64,000 bases of DNA from Takashimella koratensis (taxonomy: Eukaryota; Basidiomycota; Tremellomycetes; Trichosporonales; Tetragoniomycetaceae): contig BCKT01000001.1 in NCBI GenBank assembly GCA_003116875.1, positions 2,599,486 to 2,663,485 of the forward strand. Reading direction: 5' to 3'. The notes beneath the pieces are model-generated. The model saw nothing but the letters and a program-made list of their open reading frames with translations. It had not been told where the DNA came from and searched no databases. Shown piece after piece: positions 45,379 to 57,155 of this stretch. The translations under genes and the position numbers were made by a program. Numbering within the stretch: the stretch's first letter is position 1; each line of letters opens with the position of its first letter.

Positions 45379-45878
45379 TGTAGAGTTAGGATTGTGACTG
45401 GGGAGCCCCTGCCTATACTCTACCCCGCTTGTACTACCCGTAGCTGTCTCTGAGGCGCCTAGGCTGTCTTTTCTACATCTTCGAATATCTTCGAATAACT
45501 TCTAATAAGATCAAATACAACCGGTAGGTGGTCTGGAACTGCACTGGCTGTCTAGAGTCAGCTACGCCAGCCTCTACCTGTCGTTCAGAATGCCTCCAGC
45601 TCATCGTTAAACCACTCCTCCTGACTGCAAGCATCCCNGAGGCGGGTTCTTGCAGTCAGTCGAAGTGTCGCTTTCCTGGTTTTCTCTTCGTGACTGTCGC
45701 TTTGTATCGTGTGTATGTATGTATGTATGTATGGTGGTATGTGTCTAGTGTGTTGTGTCTAGTGTCTAAAAGCTTCCTCCTAGCCTTATATTGAGTATCT
45801 TCAAATACGATATAGTAACTTCGAATAAGTTACTCTACACGTCATTTTCTCCGGTTGGACCTTCGTCCACGCACCACA
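45379..45878 (-). repeat. LTR1 (3' LTR of the element)
   Basis: 500 bp starting TGTAGAGTTAGG and ending CACGCACCACA on the plus strand. By eye it differs from LTR2 at only about half a dozen positions, several of them transitions. It contains the GTAT tetranucleotide run and four copies of the TTCGAATA-type word. Confidence 0.9.
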
Positions 45879-45889
45879 GCTCCCCCAGA
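45879..45889 (-). promoter_or_regulatory. Polypurine tract candidate
   Basis: On the sense (minus) strand CTGGGGGAGC stands directly before the start of LTR1, the place where plus-strand DNA synthesis is primed. Confidence 0.55.
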
Positions 45890-46915
45890 CTTTAAGCTGA
45901 GTCCCCTCGGCTATCTTACCAATCGTGGACGGACGGGCCTAGGTCAGAGAGTGAAAAGTACCAAAGTCGGTTTGGTCACTCGAGCTCTCCTTCCGGACCT
46001 AACCCATCAGCGTTTCCCTCGTCTTGAGAGGTCTCTCCGCATACGTCCCATGGTAATTAGTTGCCGTACGATCTGCTGCCGTTCGTCTGGAAGCATGGAG
46101 CTCCCGCAATGAGTGTCAACTCGTTCCTCTAACATCTTCAAATAAGCTCGAATAAGGTCAGTTTCTCCGGTTGGACCTGCTCCCCCAGACTTTGAGCTGA
46201 GTCCTCTCGGCTATATTACTTATTTTGCCCCCCCTCTGGCACCCCGGCCAGCTGTAGGCTGCTTGCGCGACTTTTTGCCTATGCTTCAATCAACCCACGT
46301 GTTTCTAGCTGCCTGCCATGGCTTCGGCTTAAACCAATCGTCTTATTATGCCGATGATCTCGTCCGCCTTATCTGGCCGCACAGGATTGGACAGAACCCC
46401 TCTATCCAATGCGCTTTTTAATCCTATTTGCTCTTCGAATATCTTATTCGACGATGACGTTGAACGCAATCTCTTCAGCATCTTGGCCGACTCGGGCCTG
46501 CTCGGTCATGCTTGACCGTCCTCTGCTCTTTCCCCTCCACTGGTGAATGCCCGAGATTGTGCTGATTGATTAGATCTCTTGTCGCTGTGTGCTTGGTTGA
46601 AGGATAAACACCACGCTTGTTTACACCTTGTAGCTAATCGGCCGATTATCCCGACGTTATCGTTCAACCATCCTTTCGTTAGCCACTGTCAGATCTGCTT
46701 TTCTTCCTCTCGTCTCCCCCTATCAGTCAACGTATTCTACCCTCGTCTATCGTATTCGACGAAGTCAGTTCACCTCCCTGCGCATGCAGAACATTGTCCT
46801 ATAAGAGACCTGTCACCTGGGGACGTCCCCCTGGCTCTTCGTCAACCCTTCCCCATTCTACCACTGCGCTTCCCAGCTCCACAACTACCTTTCCTGCGCG
46901 TACACCACTTCTACC
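45890..46915. other. Internal non-coding region upstream of the cargo gene
   Basis: Lies between the polypurine tract and the cargo gene start and must hold the cargo promoter. It includes a damaged copy of the LTR end and polypurine segment (46162-46216) and several TTATTCGA-type words (46433-46451, 46748). No coding frame recognised. Confidence 0.5.
46162..46216. repeat. Degenerate copy of the LTR end/polypurine segment
   Basis: TTTCTCCGGTTGGACC, then CTCCCCCAGACTTTGAGCTG and CTCTCGGCTAT, matches 45847-45916 closely but lacks the stretch of about 17 bp that includes the LTR terminus itself. Confidence 0.7.
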
Positions 46916-47085
46916 ATGGCTCCCACCAAGAAAACTACCCCCAAGAACAAGGGAAAGAGGCGTTCGGTGAGTCCCCTCACGTTCCCCTATGTTCTGGCCA
47001 ACTCCATTGCCGCGCAGGCCATGTTGACTGACAGTTCTACAGCGTCCTCTTCCCGAGTACACTTCAAGTCCCTCTCCTGCTCCTA

Positions 47086-47120
<35 letters not shown>

Positions 47121-49266
47121 ACTCGCTTGGTGAGTTCCCTCACGGTTTCCACGGTCCTGGCTACATCCGCTGTCACGCAGGCCATGTTGACTGACGATTC
47201 TACAGCCTCTCCTTCTCAACTACACTTCGAGCCCTTCTCCTACTCCTACTCCTGCTCCTCCTCCTCTTGCTGCTCCCCCTCCCGTTGCTACTGATGTCCT
47301 CGTCCTTCCAGCTCGATCTCGTCGACAACCGGAGCGTTACGGGATGGCAGGGGTGAGTCTTTTTATCTTATTCGAACTTCTTCTATCCTATTCGCATCTG
47401 CCCTTGCTGCTGCTTTCGCTAACCCGCTTCTCTATCCAGGCCACTCCCGTCACGCCGGCTCGTTCAACTCCACGTGGGCGTCGTTGACAACCTCCTCGTC
47501 CGCACCGTGCTGCTCAAGAGGCTGGGGAGGTCCGGGCGGACGGGGATGACAACCTGATCCACAAGGTTGGGGACTTCTGGGAACTGCCTTCTGGTGAAGA
47601 GTTGACTCGTCTGTCTGCGACCGAGTCAAGGCTGTCTGGGAGAGAGCTGGTGAGTCACTTCTTGTCACCCTCCCTTCCTTCTTCTATCTTATTTGACGTT
47701 ATTCTAACGGACTTCCTTTCAGCGACTCTATCTCTCCCAGGACGGCGGGGCTACCAACCGCCCTTGTTTTGACTGTCTCCGTCGTGGGCTCCCTTGTGTG
47801 GTGCTTATGGCGGGAGGTAAGGGCTCCAGCCGGAGGGTTCGATGCTTGACCTGTGGCACCCAGTCACACTGCACCAGGGCCCCCACCAGGGAAATGGAGC
47901 GGTTGACTGAGTCCATGGATCGAGTGGACCGTCTGGCTGAGCGGGCTGCTAATGATCCTGACATGCGTTCCTTTGCTGAAGAAGTACAGGCTTTGATTCG
48001 AGTCGTCGACACTCGGGGTCATGTTCCTCACCAACAGGCCCTTGAGCTTCAACAGTCGCGCGGCGGGCGTCTTCCTCAAGTTCGTGGTTCGGCTATCCCT
48101 CCTTGGGCGCACAACTGGCTCAACCGGGAGTATTCGGGTGAGTTATTCTATGATCTAATAAGTTATTCGACAAACCCTTTTTCTGACTCTTTTTCTGCAC
48201 AGATTCGTGGGGCGGGCACGTCAAGAGCGAGGACGAACGGGACGTTGGTCGCGGTGGTCCCTCGACTTTTGAAGGGTCGTTCAACGCTACGAGTAAGTCC
48301 TTTTTCCCCTTCTCACTACTACTCTTTTGTTAACTCCACTGTTAGACCCTCCTAACAACAACGACGACAACGGCGGCGGCAACGGCAACGACGGCGACAA
48401 CGACAACAACTTCTTCGACTTCGGCCCCACCGGGGGCAACGCTAGCGGCTCGGAGTACCACCCATCCGACAACGGTGACTCTGGTTCCCCTATGGACCTT
48501 GACCAAGGTATGTCAGACGCTCTCCTGTCCCTCTCGCTGGCCTGTTTCTCGTTCTCCTTGCAGTCTCTGATTATACTGCCCAGGCCCGGTGGACAACATC
48601 TCCGAGGAGTCGTTCTACCAATTTGGCGATGAAGAAGAGGAAGGTAAGTCTTCATCAAATAGGCTCTTCTATCTTATTCGAAGTTCGAGTAAGCTGACAC
48701 TTCTTAATTCCTGCCTTCTTGGCTAGTCGAAGACCCGGTCACCCCTTCTGCCTGGTCTACTCCTTCCTTGCGGCAACCCTTCGAGTACGTGCGCACCCCT
48801 CGTACCGACCGCTTCATCCATGGCGTGGATGAACTTGACTCGACTTCGGGAGGTGGGTGATTCTCCTTCGACCAACTGTCACCCTTCCCAGTATGGCCTC
48901 TCTTTCGCCCTCTCCGTTCATCTTACAGGCGCTGATTCGCAACACCATGCAGGTGGCTTAATTCCTCCATTGTCACCTCTTTTACCGCCTGGTCCCAGTG
49001 TCCCTCAAGTTACCACACAGCTTCGGGAAGTGTCACTGTCGAGGACACCTCCTCGTCCTAGCTGGGTAACGAGGCCTCGTCGACAGTCATCTCTGACCTC
49101 TGCCGAAGTGAGTTATTCTATCTTATTCGATCTTTGAATATGTTTGGCTAAGCTAACTCTTACTCTTTCTCAGCCCGTCGCTACTGCCCCCTCCAGCTTA
49201 GCAGGCGACTTCCAGGGTCTCTACTACCTGGATTCGGCTGAGATAGACAATTCTCTTCTTCCATAG
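46916..49266 (+). CDS. Antisense multi-intron cargo gene of the retrotransposon
   Basis: Runs opposite to gag-pol. Exons join in frame from MAPTKKTTPKNKGKRRS at 46916 through about eleven introns to a stop at 49266 (last exon ends DFQGLYYLDSAEIDNSLLP). Exons 2 and 3 are Ala/Pro repeats. The central exon has a cysteine cluster CFDCLRRGLPC and, 15 residues on, CLTCGTQSHC (C-x2-C-x6-C-x15-C-x2-C-x5-C), similar in outline to fungal zinc clusters, followed by a probable coiled coil (REMERLTESMDRVDRLAERA). The C-terminal half is Asn/Asp/Gly-rich and acidic. A TGA (47485-47487) interrupts the fourth exon unless a 43-nt intron (GTGGGC...CAAG, about 47474-47516), whose removal keeps frame, is spliced. 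I know of no function; nucleic-acid binding is a guess from the cysteines. Confidence 0.6.
46967..47205 (+). repeat. Tandemly duplicated intron-exon unit
   Basis: Introns 46967-47042 and 47130-47205 are both exactly 76 nt and clearly homologous: both start GTGAGTYCCCTCACG and end with GCAGGCCATGTTGACTGA plus a TTCTACAG acceptor. The exons after them (47043-47129 and the start of the next) also align, both encoding P-L-x-x-x-Y-T-S-S-P-S-P followed by Ala/Pro repeats. Confidence 0.85.
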
Positions 49267-49594
49267 ATCTTTCATAGCTTTTTGTTTTTATAGTTGTAGT
49301 TGGTCTGTCTGTTCTCGTATCCCCATTCCTCTTCCGATGCGGGTGATGACTCTCTACCCAGAACGCTTGCTGGCCAAGCGGGGTAACCTGGTCTGACGCA
49401 TATGTATATAGTTTGGCATGTACTCTTGATTCTTCGATCGTAGAATATCGTCCAATATCATCGAATATCATAGAATAATCTCGAATAACTTGAGTTTTTC
49501 AACAATTTTTCATTTAGTCCACCCTGGTTTCCGGCTCATTTGTTGCATCCTAGTTGCCAAGTCCTCCCCTCAGTTGAGCTAACTCGTCCTCGGG
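49267..49594. other. Convergent spacer inside the retroelement
   Basis: Between the stop codons of the cargo gene and the small sense-strand gene. AT-rich, with a dense cluster of ATCGAATA/TTCGAATAA words (about 49425-49495). Confidence 0.6.
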
Positions 49595-50430
49595 TTAATA
49601 TTTCCTATACTGACTCCCAATCCTAGGAGCAACTAAAGGTCTATCTCTGAGCCGTACTGGACCCTTAATAAAATGCTTGGTAGAGTGCACCATAGGGCGA
49701 CTCGTTTGCCAACCATGGCACCTGAGAATAGTACGGTACTCATCTATCTCTTCCTTAGTTTTCGACATAATGTCTTTGTAAAGCAGGTAAGTCTTTTCCA
49801 GCTTATCATGCGACCGTCCTTCTTTCTCCAGGACTTGAAGCCAGAGGCGCTGGTCTTCTGCGTAAGCAGTGTTGTTCTCAACCTGGTAGATCTCCCAGCA
49901 AAGCCAAGCGCTCTCCAAAGTTTCGTTACGCAGCGGGTAGACGACGACCGAGTTCCACAATATCATCGGAGGCGAATCGGTGACCTTGAAACCCATCCTC
50001 GAGATGGTGAGAAAACCCACACCCGGGCAGGGCTGTTCCTTGTTCAAGTTGTGGGCTGCACCGCAGAAACGACAGCCGACTGGGCCTACATCGTTCTTGA
50101 GCTTGGCCAATAACGCCGTTACGCCAAACCCGGGGCTAGGCTTGTTGGCGATCGAGGTCTTGGGTATCGTATTCGATCCTCAAATAACTTCTTCGATCGG
50201 CGATGAGACCGACCCTGAGTGCGAGCGAGTCGCGCCGAGGCTATCCGCAGCTGCCTTGAATACTGCCGGAGGCATGGGGGGTGGTGGGCTGCCCGTCACC
50301 GACGCTGCAATCGTAGACTTTCATTAGCACAAACCAGTGTCATGGTACCTGCCTCTATGAACGAAGTGACCATCGTTGCCACGTCCTGGTCCATGCTGTC
50401 ATCGTACTCGACTAGCTCTTCGTTGTTCAT
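49595..50430 (-). pseudogene. Second sense-strand gene of the retroelement, spliced, one in-frame stop
   Basis: Two exons (50430-50349, 50304-49595) with a 44-nt GT-AG intron would give 263 codons. It starts MNNEELVEYDDSMDQDVATM; after the intron SVTGSPPPPMPPAVFKAAAD is followed by an in-frame TGA (50180-50182). The rest contains CRFCGAAHNLNKEQPC (C-x2-C-x3-H-x7-C, zinc-knuckle-like) and a helical segment (LWLQVLEKEGRSHDKLEKTY, KTKEEIDEYRTILRCHGW). It lies 3' of pol and convergent with the cargo gene. I recognise no family; a Gag-like nucleic-acid-binding protein is possible. The TGA falls in a GTTATTTGA word that elsewhere reads GTTATTCGA, so it may be a C-to-T change. Confidence 0.5.
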
Positions 50431-50635
50431 GTTTGGTTTGTGGGTCGTTTTTGGTCTTATTTCTTTTCCCAAGCATCCTTCTTATATCTTATTCGAACTT
50501 ATTCGACGATGCATTGGTCATAAAAAAATGTCCTTATTGTTCTCCATTTTGGGGTGTTTCCTTCCCGATGTCCATGGCCCTTATTGTTTGCCTTATCTCA
50601 CTATTCCCCGATGCGGCGGACAAAAGACAAAGTTT

Positions 50636-53600
50636 TTAGAATCTTTTCAAGAACTCCCATTCGTCAGACTGGTTCCCCTCCGATTCGGACTGCTCCTCTT
50701 CGGTCTGCGCATCGCCCGTAGTCACAGCAGGGTCTGACAAGTGCAAGACCGGCCTATTTCCGGGCTGCAGCCGCGAGTAAAACCGTCTTATTCGATGATG
50801 GGCCACTTTAACCAGTGTTTTGTCCTTGATTACCGTCCCATCCAGCTCAGCCAAGACATACCCTTGGCCTTGGGTACGGTCCACTACTCTGTAAGGACCC
50901 AAGTAACGAGGGAACCTTCTCACACCTTGTGTATTATCTTGTCTCGAGTTTCGGACCAGCACCAAGTTGCCAATCTGTATGATATCCTGCTCCGATCTGG
51001 CTCTGCCAACAGTGGTGTCAACACTCTCCTCCCGAGCTGCCTGTAATCAAAGCCTAGCGATTTCCTGGTCTTCTGGCATCTGCTCCAATTGTCGTATTCG
51101 AAGCTCGAGTAACTTCGAAGAAGAGTCTACTTCCGTCCAGTTTCCTACCAGAAAGCTCTTGAAATCTGCATCTGATGGCAAGACTGGCTCTTGGCCATAC
51201 ATGAGAAAGTACGGGCTGTAACCGGTCGACCTCTTTGCTGTTACTCGGTCCGCCCACAGTGCAAACGGCAAATGTTGAGGCCAAGAAGTCCAATCATCCC
51301 CTGCCAGTTTCCAAATGGCTTCTTTTATTGGGCCATTTCCCCGTTTGACCATTCCATTCGCTTGGGGGTGATACGCCAGTGTTCTACTGTGTTTTATACC
51401 GTACTTAACCAGCTGGTCTTGGAACACACCTCGAAACTCAGTCCCATTGTCCATTCTTACACTTGCAACGATGCCAAATCTGGTTATTATATCTTCTAAG
51501 AAGAAATTCGCTATGGTCTCTGACCTTAGATTGGGGATGGCTCGCCCTTCTACCCAACCTGTGAGGTCATCCCTTGCTAGGACTATGTATTTCGGTGTAG
51601 TTTGCTGGGCTAGCACGGCTGCAGCGTTATTGCCATCGATCTCTTTGTTCCCCATATGTACACAGTCGATGTTTATTTTACTAAGGATCGTAGGGACCAA
51701 TTTCGAGGACCTAGGATCTTCATAGTGACGGTAGTCCCTAGCCTGACATTCTTTGCACAACTTTATCCAGTCACTACAGTCTTTTCCCATAGAAGGCCAG
51801 TAGAAACGATCTTGTAGCCGATGAAGGGTCCCCTTTATGCCCCTATGGCCGCATTCTTCATGCATTTGTCGTAGGATCGTTTCCTGTTGGAGCTTGCAAC
51901 AGACAACTAGGGCTGGCAACCTACCCGTCCGTCGGCGATAAAGCCTTCCCCGTGAAAGACTGTATTTTCTACAGCTTTGCACAAATTTACGGAATTGCTT
52001 ATGGGTCATGCCTTCTGGCCTACTGCCATCACGCAGGAAACGTGCCATGGTGATCCAGTCTCCTTCCAAGTTAACAGTGTCTATTTCGTCGTCCCTTTCT
52101 TCATCGGCTTCAACCACCGGGGTCGGTTCTTCTACGTTATTCGAAGTTATTCGATCTTCGAATACATTATTCGATGCCACTATGGTTGCCATATTGCTTT
52201 CTAATAAGTTCTCGTATTCATCCAACCAAGCCTCTGGGTCGGTATCTTCGCTGTCATCTTCAGCAGGAGGGCCTACGGGAGAGGCCATCCACCACTTTCT
52301 GGTGTCGTCCCGGGACATAGCGGAATTCGAAGACTAATGACTTAAGAAATGAGCACCAACGGCCTTCAGCAGCACTAGGCAGGATCGGGGAGTTCATCTG
52401 CTGAGGTACACTAGTGCAGTCGCACTCTAAAATGAAGCGAATTCCATGAATCCAAGTCATCATATGTCTGGTACCAACGTAACAGCTGTAGAGCTCCAAC
52501 TTTGGCTGACTATACTTCTGTTGTACCTCATTAAAGTAGATGCTGGAGAACCTCGCTGTGTAGCGCTTCCCATCAGTCCCCATTTGCGCCAGTTCAATGC
52601 CACATCCGATGTTACTCGAGTCTATGCTAACTATGGGGGGATATTCTTCTACCCTCGAATAATCAAGCGGTTTGATCACTCCGCTCGCCAAAACTGCTTT
52701 CTTTAGTTCTTGCATCGCAAGGACATGTTCCCCCCCCCAAGAGAAATGTTCTGACTTCCTAGTCAGCTCCACTAAGGGCCGGGCTATCTGACCATAACCT
52801 TTCACCCAATTTCTCGCCACTCCAGCAACCCCAAGGAACTTTCGAACATCCGAAGCATCCTTGCAGATTTCAGGCCATTTCTCTATCTTAGAAGTAGCAC
52901 TCCGGCTCACTCTTCTCCCATTTGCCGAGCATAACATGCCCACCATCTTTATTTCTGGGACACCAAGCAGCACCTTTGCTCCCGAGAACGTGCCGCCATA
53001 CTGGCTCATTTTATAGAGGACTCGATTAACCTCCAGTGCATGTTCATGCACAAACCGACAAATTCCAACGGTTCCAATAACTTCTTCTAAGTTATTCGAA
53101 GGTAGAATATACTTCGTTCTAGGGCCCATGATGGTGACATCGTCGATGTACACCACTACTTTGTCCGGTATTTCATCAGCAAAGATGAAGGACATAGCCC
53201 TCTGAAAGGCTGCTACCGCATTTGTCCATCCTTGTGGCATACGCCTAAGACGCAATGTTCCAATTGGACTTTCAAAACTAGTAAAGTCTCGTGATTCTTC
53301 ATGCAGAGCCATCTGGTCGTAGCCAGCAAAGGCGTCCAGCCCTGTGTAGATACTGCAACCAGTGAGATGCTCTGTCATTTCATCCATGTTTGGAGGCACA
53401 CCCGCATCTCTAACTGTAACACTGTTGAGCTTCTGCAGGTCGTGCACTAACCGGATACGTCCATCCTTCTTCTGGACTGGAAAGAAGTTAGATCAATAAC
53501 TTGACTGAGACCTCTCGTACAAGCCATTTCTTACTTTAGCTTTCAGAAAATCAATTACCGCCTCCTTAGTGTTGGCAGGCAGCCTTCTGACCGGGTCTTG

Positions 53601-56600
53601 CCACGGAACGTGAGGTACTACCGGAATACGTGTGGGCGGAATAAGCTCCTCTTTGAAACCACCCTTCTCATCTTCATTCCAGCTAAGAGCCATTTCATTT
53701 CGGACAAGGATGCTGGCAAACATCGCTCTCTCAGCTTCGTTAAGGATGCAGCTATCGGTGAACAGCTCTGCCACCCTCTCTTTGGTCGCCCGTTTCCCAT
53801 AGGGCACCTCTTCTAAGTTCGAATAGGTTATTATAACCTCGGGTAAGTTCGAATATATGTCTGCTGGCGCGACCATCTTGGCCTTGTCGTGCTCGGGGAA
53901 GAATGTCTCAACTGGTCTCTTCTTCTTAGCGACCGTCTTATACGCACCCGCATTCTGGAAGGGCGTATAAACGTTTGCACAGGCGACCATGAACCTGCCG
54001 CGTTGTATTTTCCTAGAGTTTTCCGGGCTAGTCCGGGTTACTTCAGGCCCCTCTTCCGGGTGCAGGTAAAGAGAGTGTTCCCCGCCGCGGACATTCCTCT
54101 GTGTTAAAACTCTTCTATTCCCTTTCCAATGAAAGTCGACACGATTGGAGACAATGTAAGGCATCCCCAAGTACGCCTTTTCCGGCTCTACTTTATTGCT
54201 TACCCAGAATACCTGCTGGGAAGTCAATCCCCCATAAACAACCTCGGCTTGAAAGCTGCCCAGCAGTTCTTCGTACTTCCCCTGTATTCCACCCAAGTGG
54301 AACTTGACATCGGTGCGGAGATGGACACCTTCCAGCTGCTCCCAGAATTGGATAGGGACGATGTTCAGCATTGCTCCGTCATCTACCATGACCGGGATCT
54401 CTTTACCAGCTATCTGGGCCGTGTGGCTAACGGTGTGAACTGCAAGGGGCGGTGGACCATCCCACATCTTTCCACTACGCTCCTGGATGAAACCCCTAGC
54501 CTCATTTGCCGTCAGATAGGTGGGTTCAAGATGTTCGTCTTCCAAAACTGCTTCATAAACAGTGTGTTCAGCCTTCTGGGCTAACTCTTCTTCTTCAACA
54601 AACTCAGCCAGTTTAGCCATCAGTCTTTGCTCTGGTTTGGCCGATGTTGGAGCCTCAACAGGCCTCAGCAGGTCTCTGAGGTAGTTGGCAAAGCCATCCG
54701 ACATTACGAGGTACTCTAAGACGGAGAAACCATCTATCTTCGATCTTAGAATACGATCAAATAACTTATTCTTGTCCACATCTGCGGCTGCTTTAATGGG
54801 TCTTCGCTGATAAGCGGGCCTAGCAGCGGGCTTTGTATCCTTCATGACCACGTCCTGATCACAAACCGGCATGTACGGCTTCCTGTCTAGCACAGTACGG
54901 TTAGGCTCATACTTCTTGGGGTCCTGCTTCACGACAGGCGCAGTAACCAAAGGTTTAGGAGCCAACCCAGGACATGGCATAGGCCTAGGAGCAGTTCGCG
55001 GTGGCATTTTGTAGGGCTTCATCTGGGACCCCCTCAATGGTCCTCTATCGGCTGGGAAAGCCTGATAAACTCCGACCGAGTCATGGGACTGCTCTGCTCT
55101 TATGATTGCAGCTAATACCAAGCCGTCAATGTCCTCCTCTACAGTTGGGTAACGGACGTTCCCACTTTCAACTTTGAAACAGTACTCCTTTTTCGCAGAA
55201 TCAGCGTTACCGGACAATACTGGAACTTCGAGTATGTTATTCAAAGATATGATATCCACCTTCTTGTCAACCTGGCCACCTGAGTTGGCTACCTCTGGCC
55301 GTACGGTAGACTGGCCAACCTCTGAGGCCTTTCCTGTGTTGCTTCCCGTGATGTATTCAAACTCTGTACCTTCGGAGAGTACCAACTCCGCGTTTGCAAC
55401 ATTGTTATGGTAGGAGTAATCCTCAGCGGGAACTTCATACCATTCGTAAGTCTCTTCATCCTCTTCGTAGTAGGCGTCTTGAAGCGACGCAACGTTCGCT
55501 TGCAGTCTTCCCTGCACTTCCTCATACTTCTTGCGCACTGCTGATTCCAGCGTGCCATCCTGTGGGTCTCTGCTTATTCTAGGACCCGGNGTTCCCTCTG
55601 GTGTACTCCACACCCAAGGGCCAGCTGTACCATTNGAGTTCATGGACTGCAAGATGAGCTTNCGGTCTAGCCACTTCATTGGTTCTCTGCAGTCACGAAG
55701 ACGATGTTGTGGAGAACCACACCAGTGGCACTTTCCCGACATCTGGGGCTGTGAAGACCTCTCTGCGGCTCCCATACCCCTAGGCTGGAACTGCCTGCCT
55801 TGATCAGCGGCAGTTCGGGGCGCTGGCAGCCCACAGACCAGCTCTGGNTCCTTAAATAATAACTGCGAATAAGATATTCGATACTGAGTACTTGTGGTGC
55901 CNCCGCTCCCNAGACTCGCAGTCAGGACTTTGAACATNTCTACGATGCTCTTGTCACTACCTGNGCTATCCCCCNGCGGTGCTAGAGTCTTGGGCCATGT
56001 GCTTCCCATGATGGGGACGGCAGACACCAGCCTCGCACGTGCTTCGGAATACTGCTGCCCCAGCTTAGCTTTCTNGGCTTCTCTCGCTCCAGCAAAGCTG
56101 ATCTGCAGCTTCCCAAGCTGTTCAATGAGATCGTCAATGTCTTTGTCCACCTTTTTCTGTTCCGGTTGGTCATCGAGTAACTTATTCNAAGTTACTATAA
56201 TATCTTCATTTACTTCAATCTTAGCATCCTTGCCNGTCTGCACGTTGACNACCGGTTGGTCNGCCTTCTCCAGNTTGGCANGGTACTTGTCTCGCTGCCC
56301 TTCAGCTTCCAANGCGAGCTCACTGGTACTTTTCATGTTGGGCTCCTCCCTTTCCAGTCGAGCAACTTCAACCNGGTTNAATGGAGACAGGAGCTCGGTC
56401 ATAGCAGTTTCCACTGTAGCCAGGATTGGGAAGCCNTCCTTNGGGTTCTGAATCGCTAGATCAGGNCTCATAGCANAAAGCAACTCCATACGGTTTTGCC
56501 ACTTGGTTGAGAAGCTTTGCCAGAAGAACTCATCTACAACCTNGCTGCCTGTCGGGTTCCTCTTCAGGAATTTGCTAGCCTTCTCAACATATCTTTCAAA

Positions 56601-57155
56601 CCATTCTACAAAGTCTTNGTGAATGAGAATCTCCTTTGTCTCTTGGTTCTTAGAAAGTATTCNAAGATCTTNGTACCTAACATCCTGCATGTCTACACGG
56701 CTAGGATAGGTACTGAGCAGCCAATCCTTCAGCTCAGACCATGTACGGAAGGTCCTTAACGCCATAANCGCACNGACACGCGGCCTGCGTGTCANAGAGA
56801 CATACTGGAGATACCCCTCCCTCATTATGTCATCCGAGAGCTTTGCCTCCTTGGCCTCTCTCTTGTACCAGGCTAGATGGTCTACTAGGCTGGATCCTTT
56901 GCCATCCCAAATNTGGGCCTTTCCTCCTCCCGGAGTTGGCATCTTCTTGGCGGTAACAGTCAAGCCTACCNTTGCACCCCCAATCTGGGCGGTATTCTCC
57001 ACTGCAGTCACAGCTGGAGTTCGGGCCTGAGGCGCAGCACCCATGGCGGTGGTAACAGTCTCACCTGAGATGTTTCCATCCTCCGGATTGGTTGACCTTT
57101 CCACTCCTAGGTGGGGTGGGGTGTCTCGAGGCGAATTGGATGGGTTAACGGACAT
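50636..57155 (-). pseudogene. Gypsy gag-pol, decayed
   Basis: Order from the ATG at 57155: Gag-like region (WFERYVEKASKFLKRNP), zinc knuckle CHWCGSPQHRLRDC, aspartic protease (PVMVDDGAMLNIVP), RT (VYIDDVTIMG), RNase H (VSIDSSNIGCG, ending GRHQKVVDGLSRRP), integrase zinc domain (HEECGHRGIKGT then CKECQ) and DDE core (NIDCVHM, VRMDNGTEF), then a basic C-terminal domain ending at 50636. This domain order defines Metaviridae/Gypsy. Defects: in-frame TGA at 53493-53495 in RT, one frameshift near 52260-52318 between RNase H and integrase, in-frame TGA at 51047-51049, and Lys (AAA, 51344-51346) where the integrase catalytic Glu is expected. About 25 undetermined bases hide further changes. As drawn it cannot make a working polyprotein. 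Confidence 0.88.

Noticed and set aside
52260..52318. Programmed frameshift between RNase H and integrase
   Set aside because: Gypsy elements shift, if at all, between gag and pol. Here a run of Cs at the end of the RNase H frame suggests a one-base indel.
53493..53495. TGA in RT read as selenocysteine or programmed readthrough
   Set aside because: Fungi lack selenocysteine insertion, the position is not a usual Gypsy readthrough site, and the same reading frame has other defects, so decay or an assembly error is simpler.
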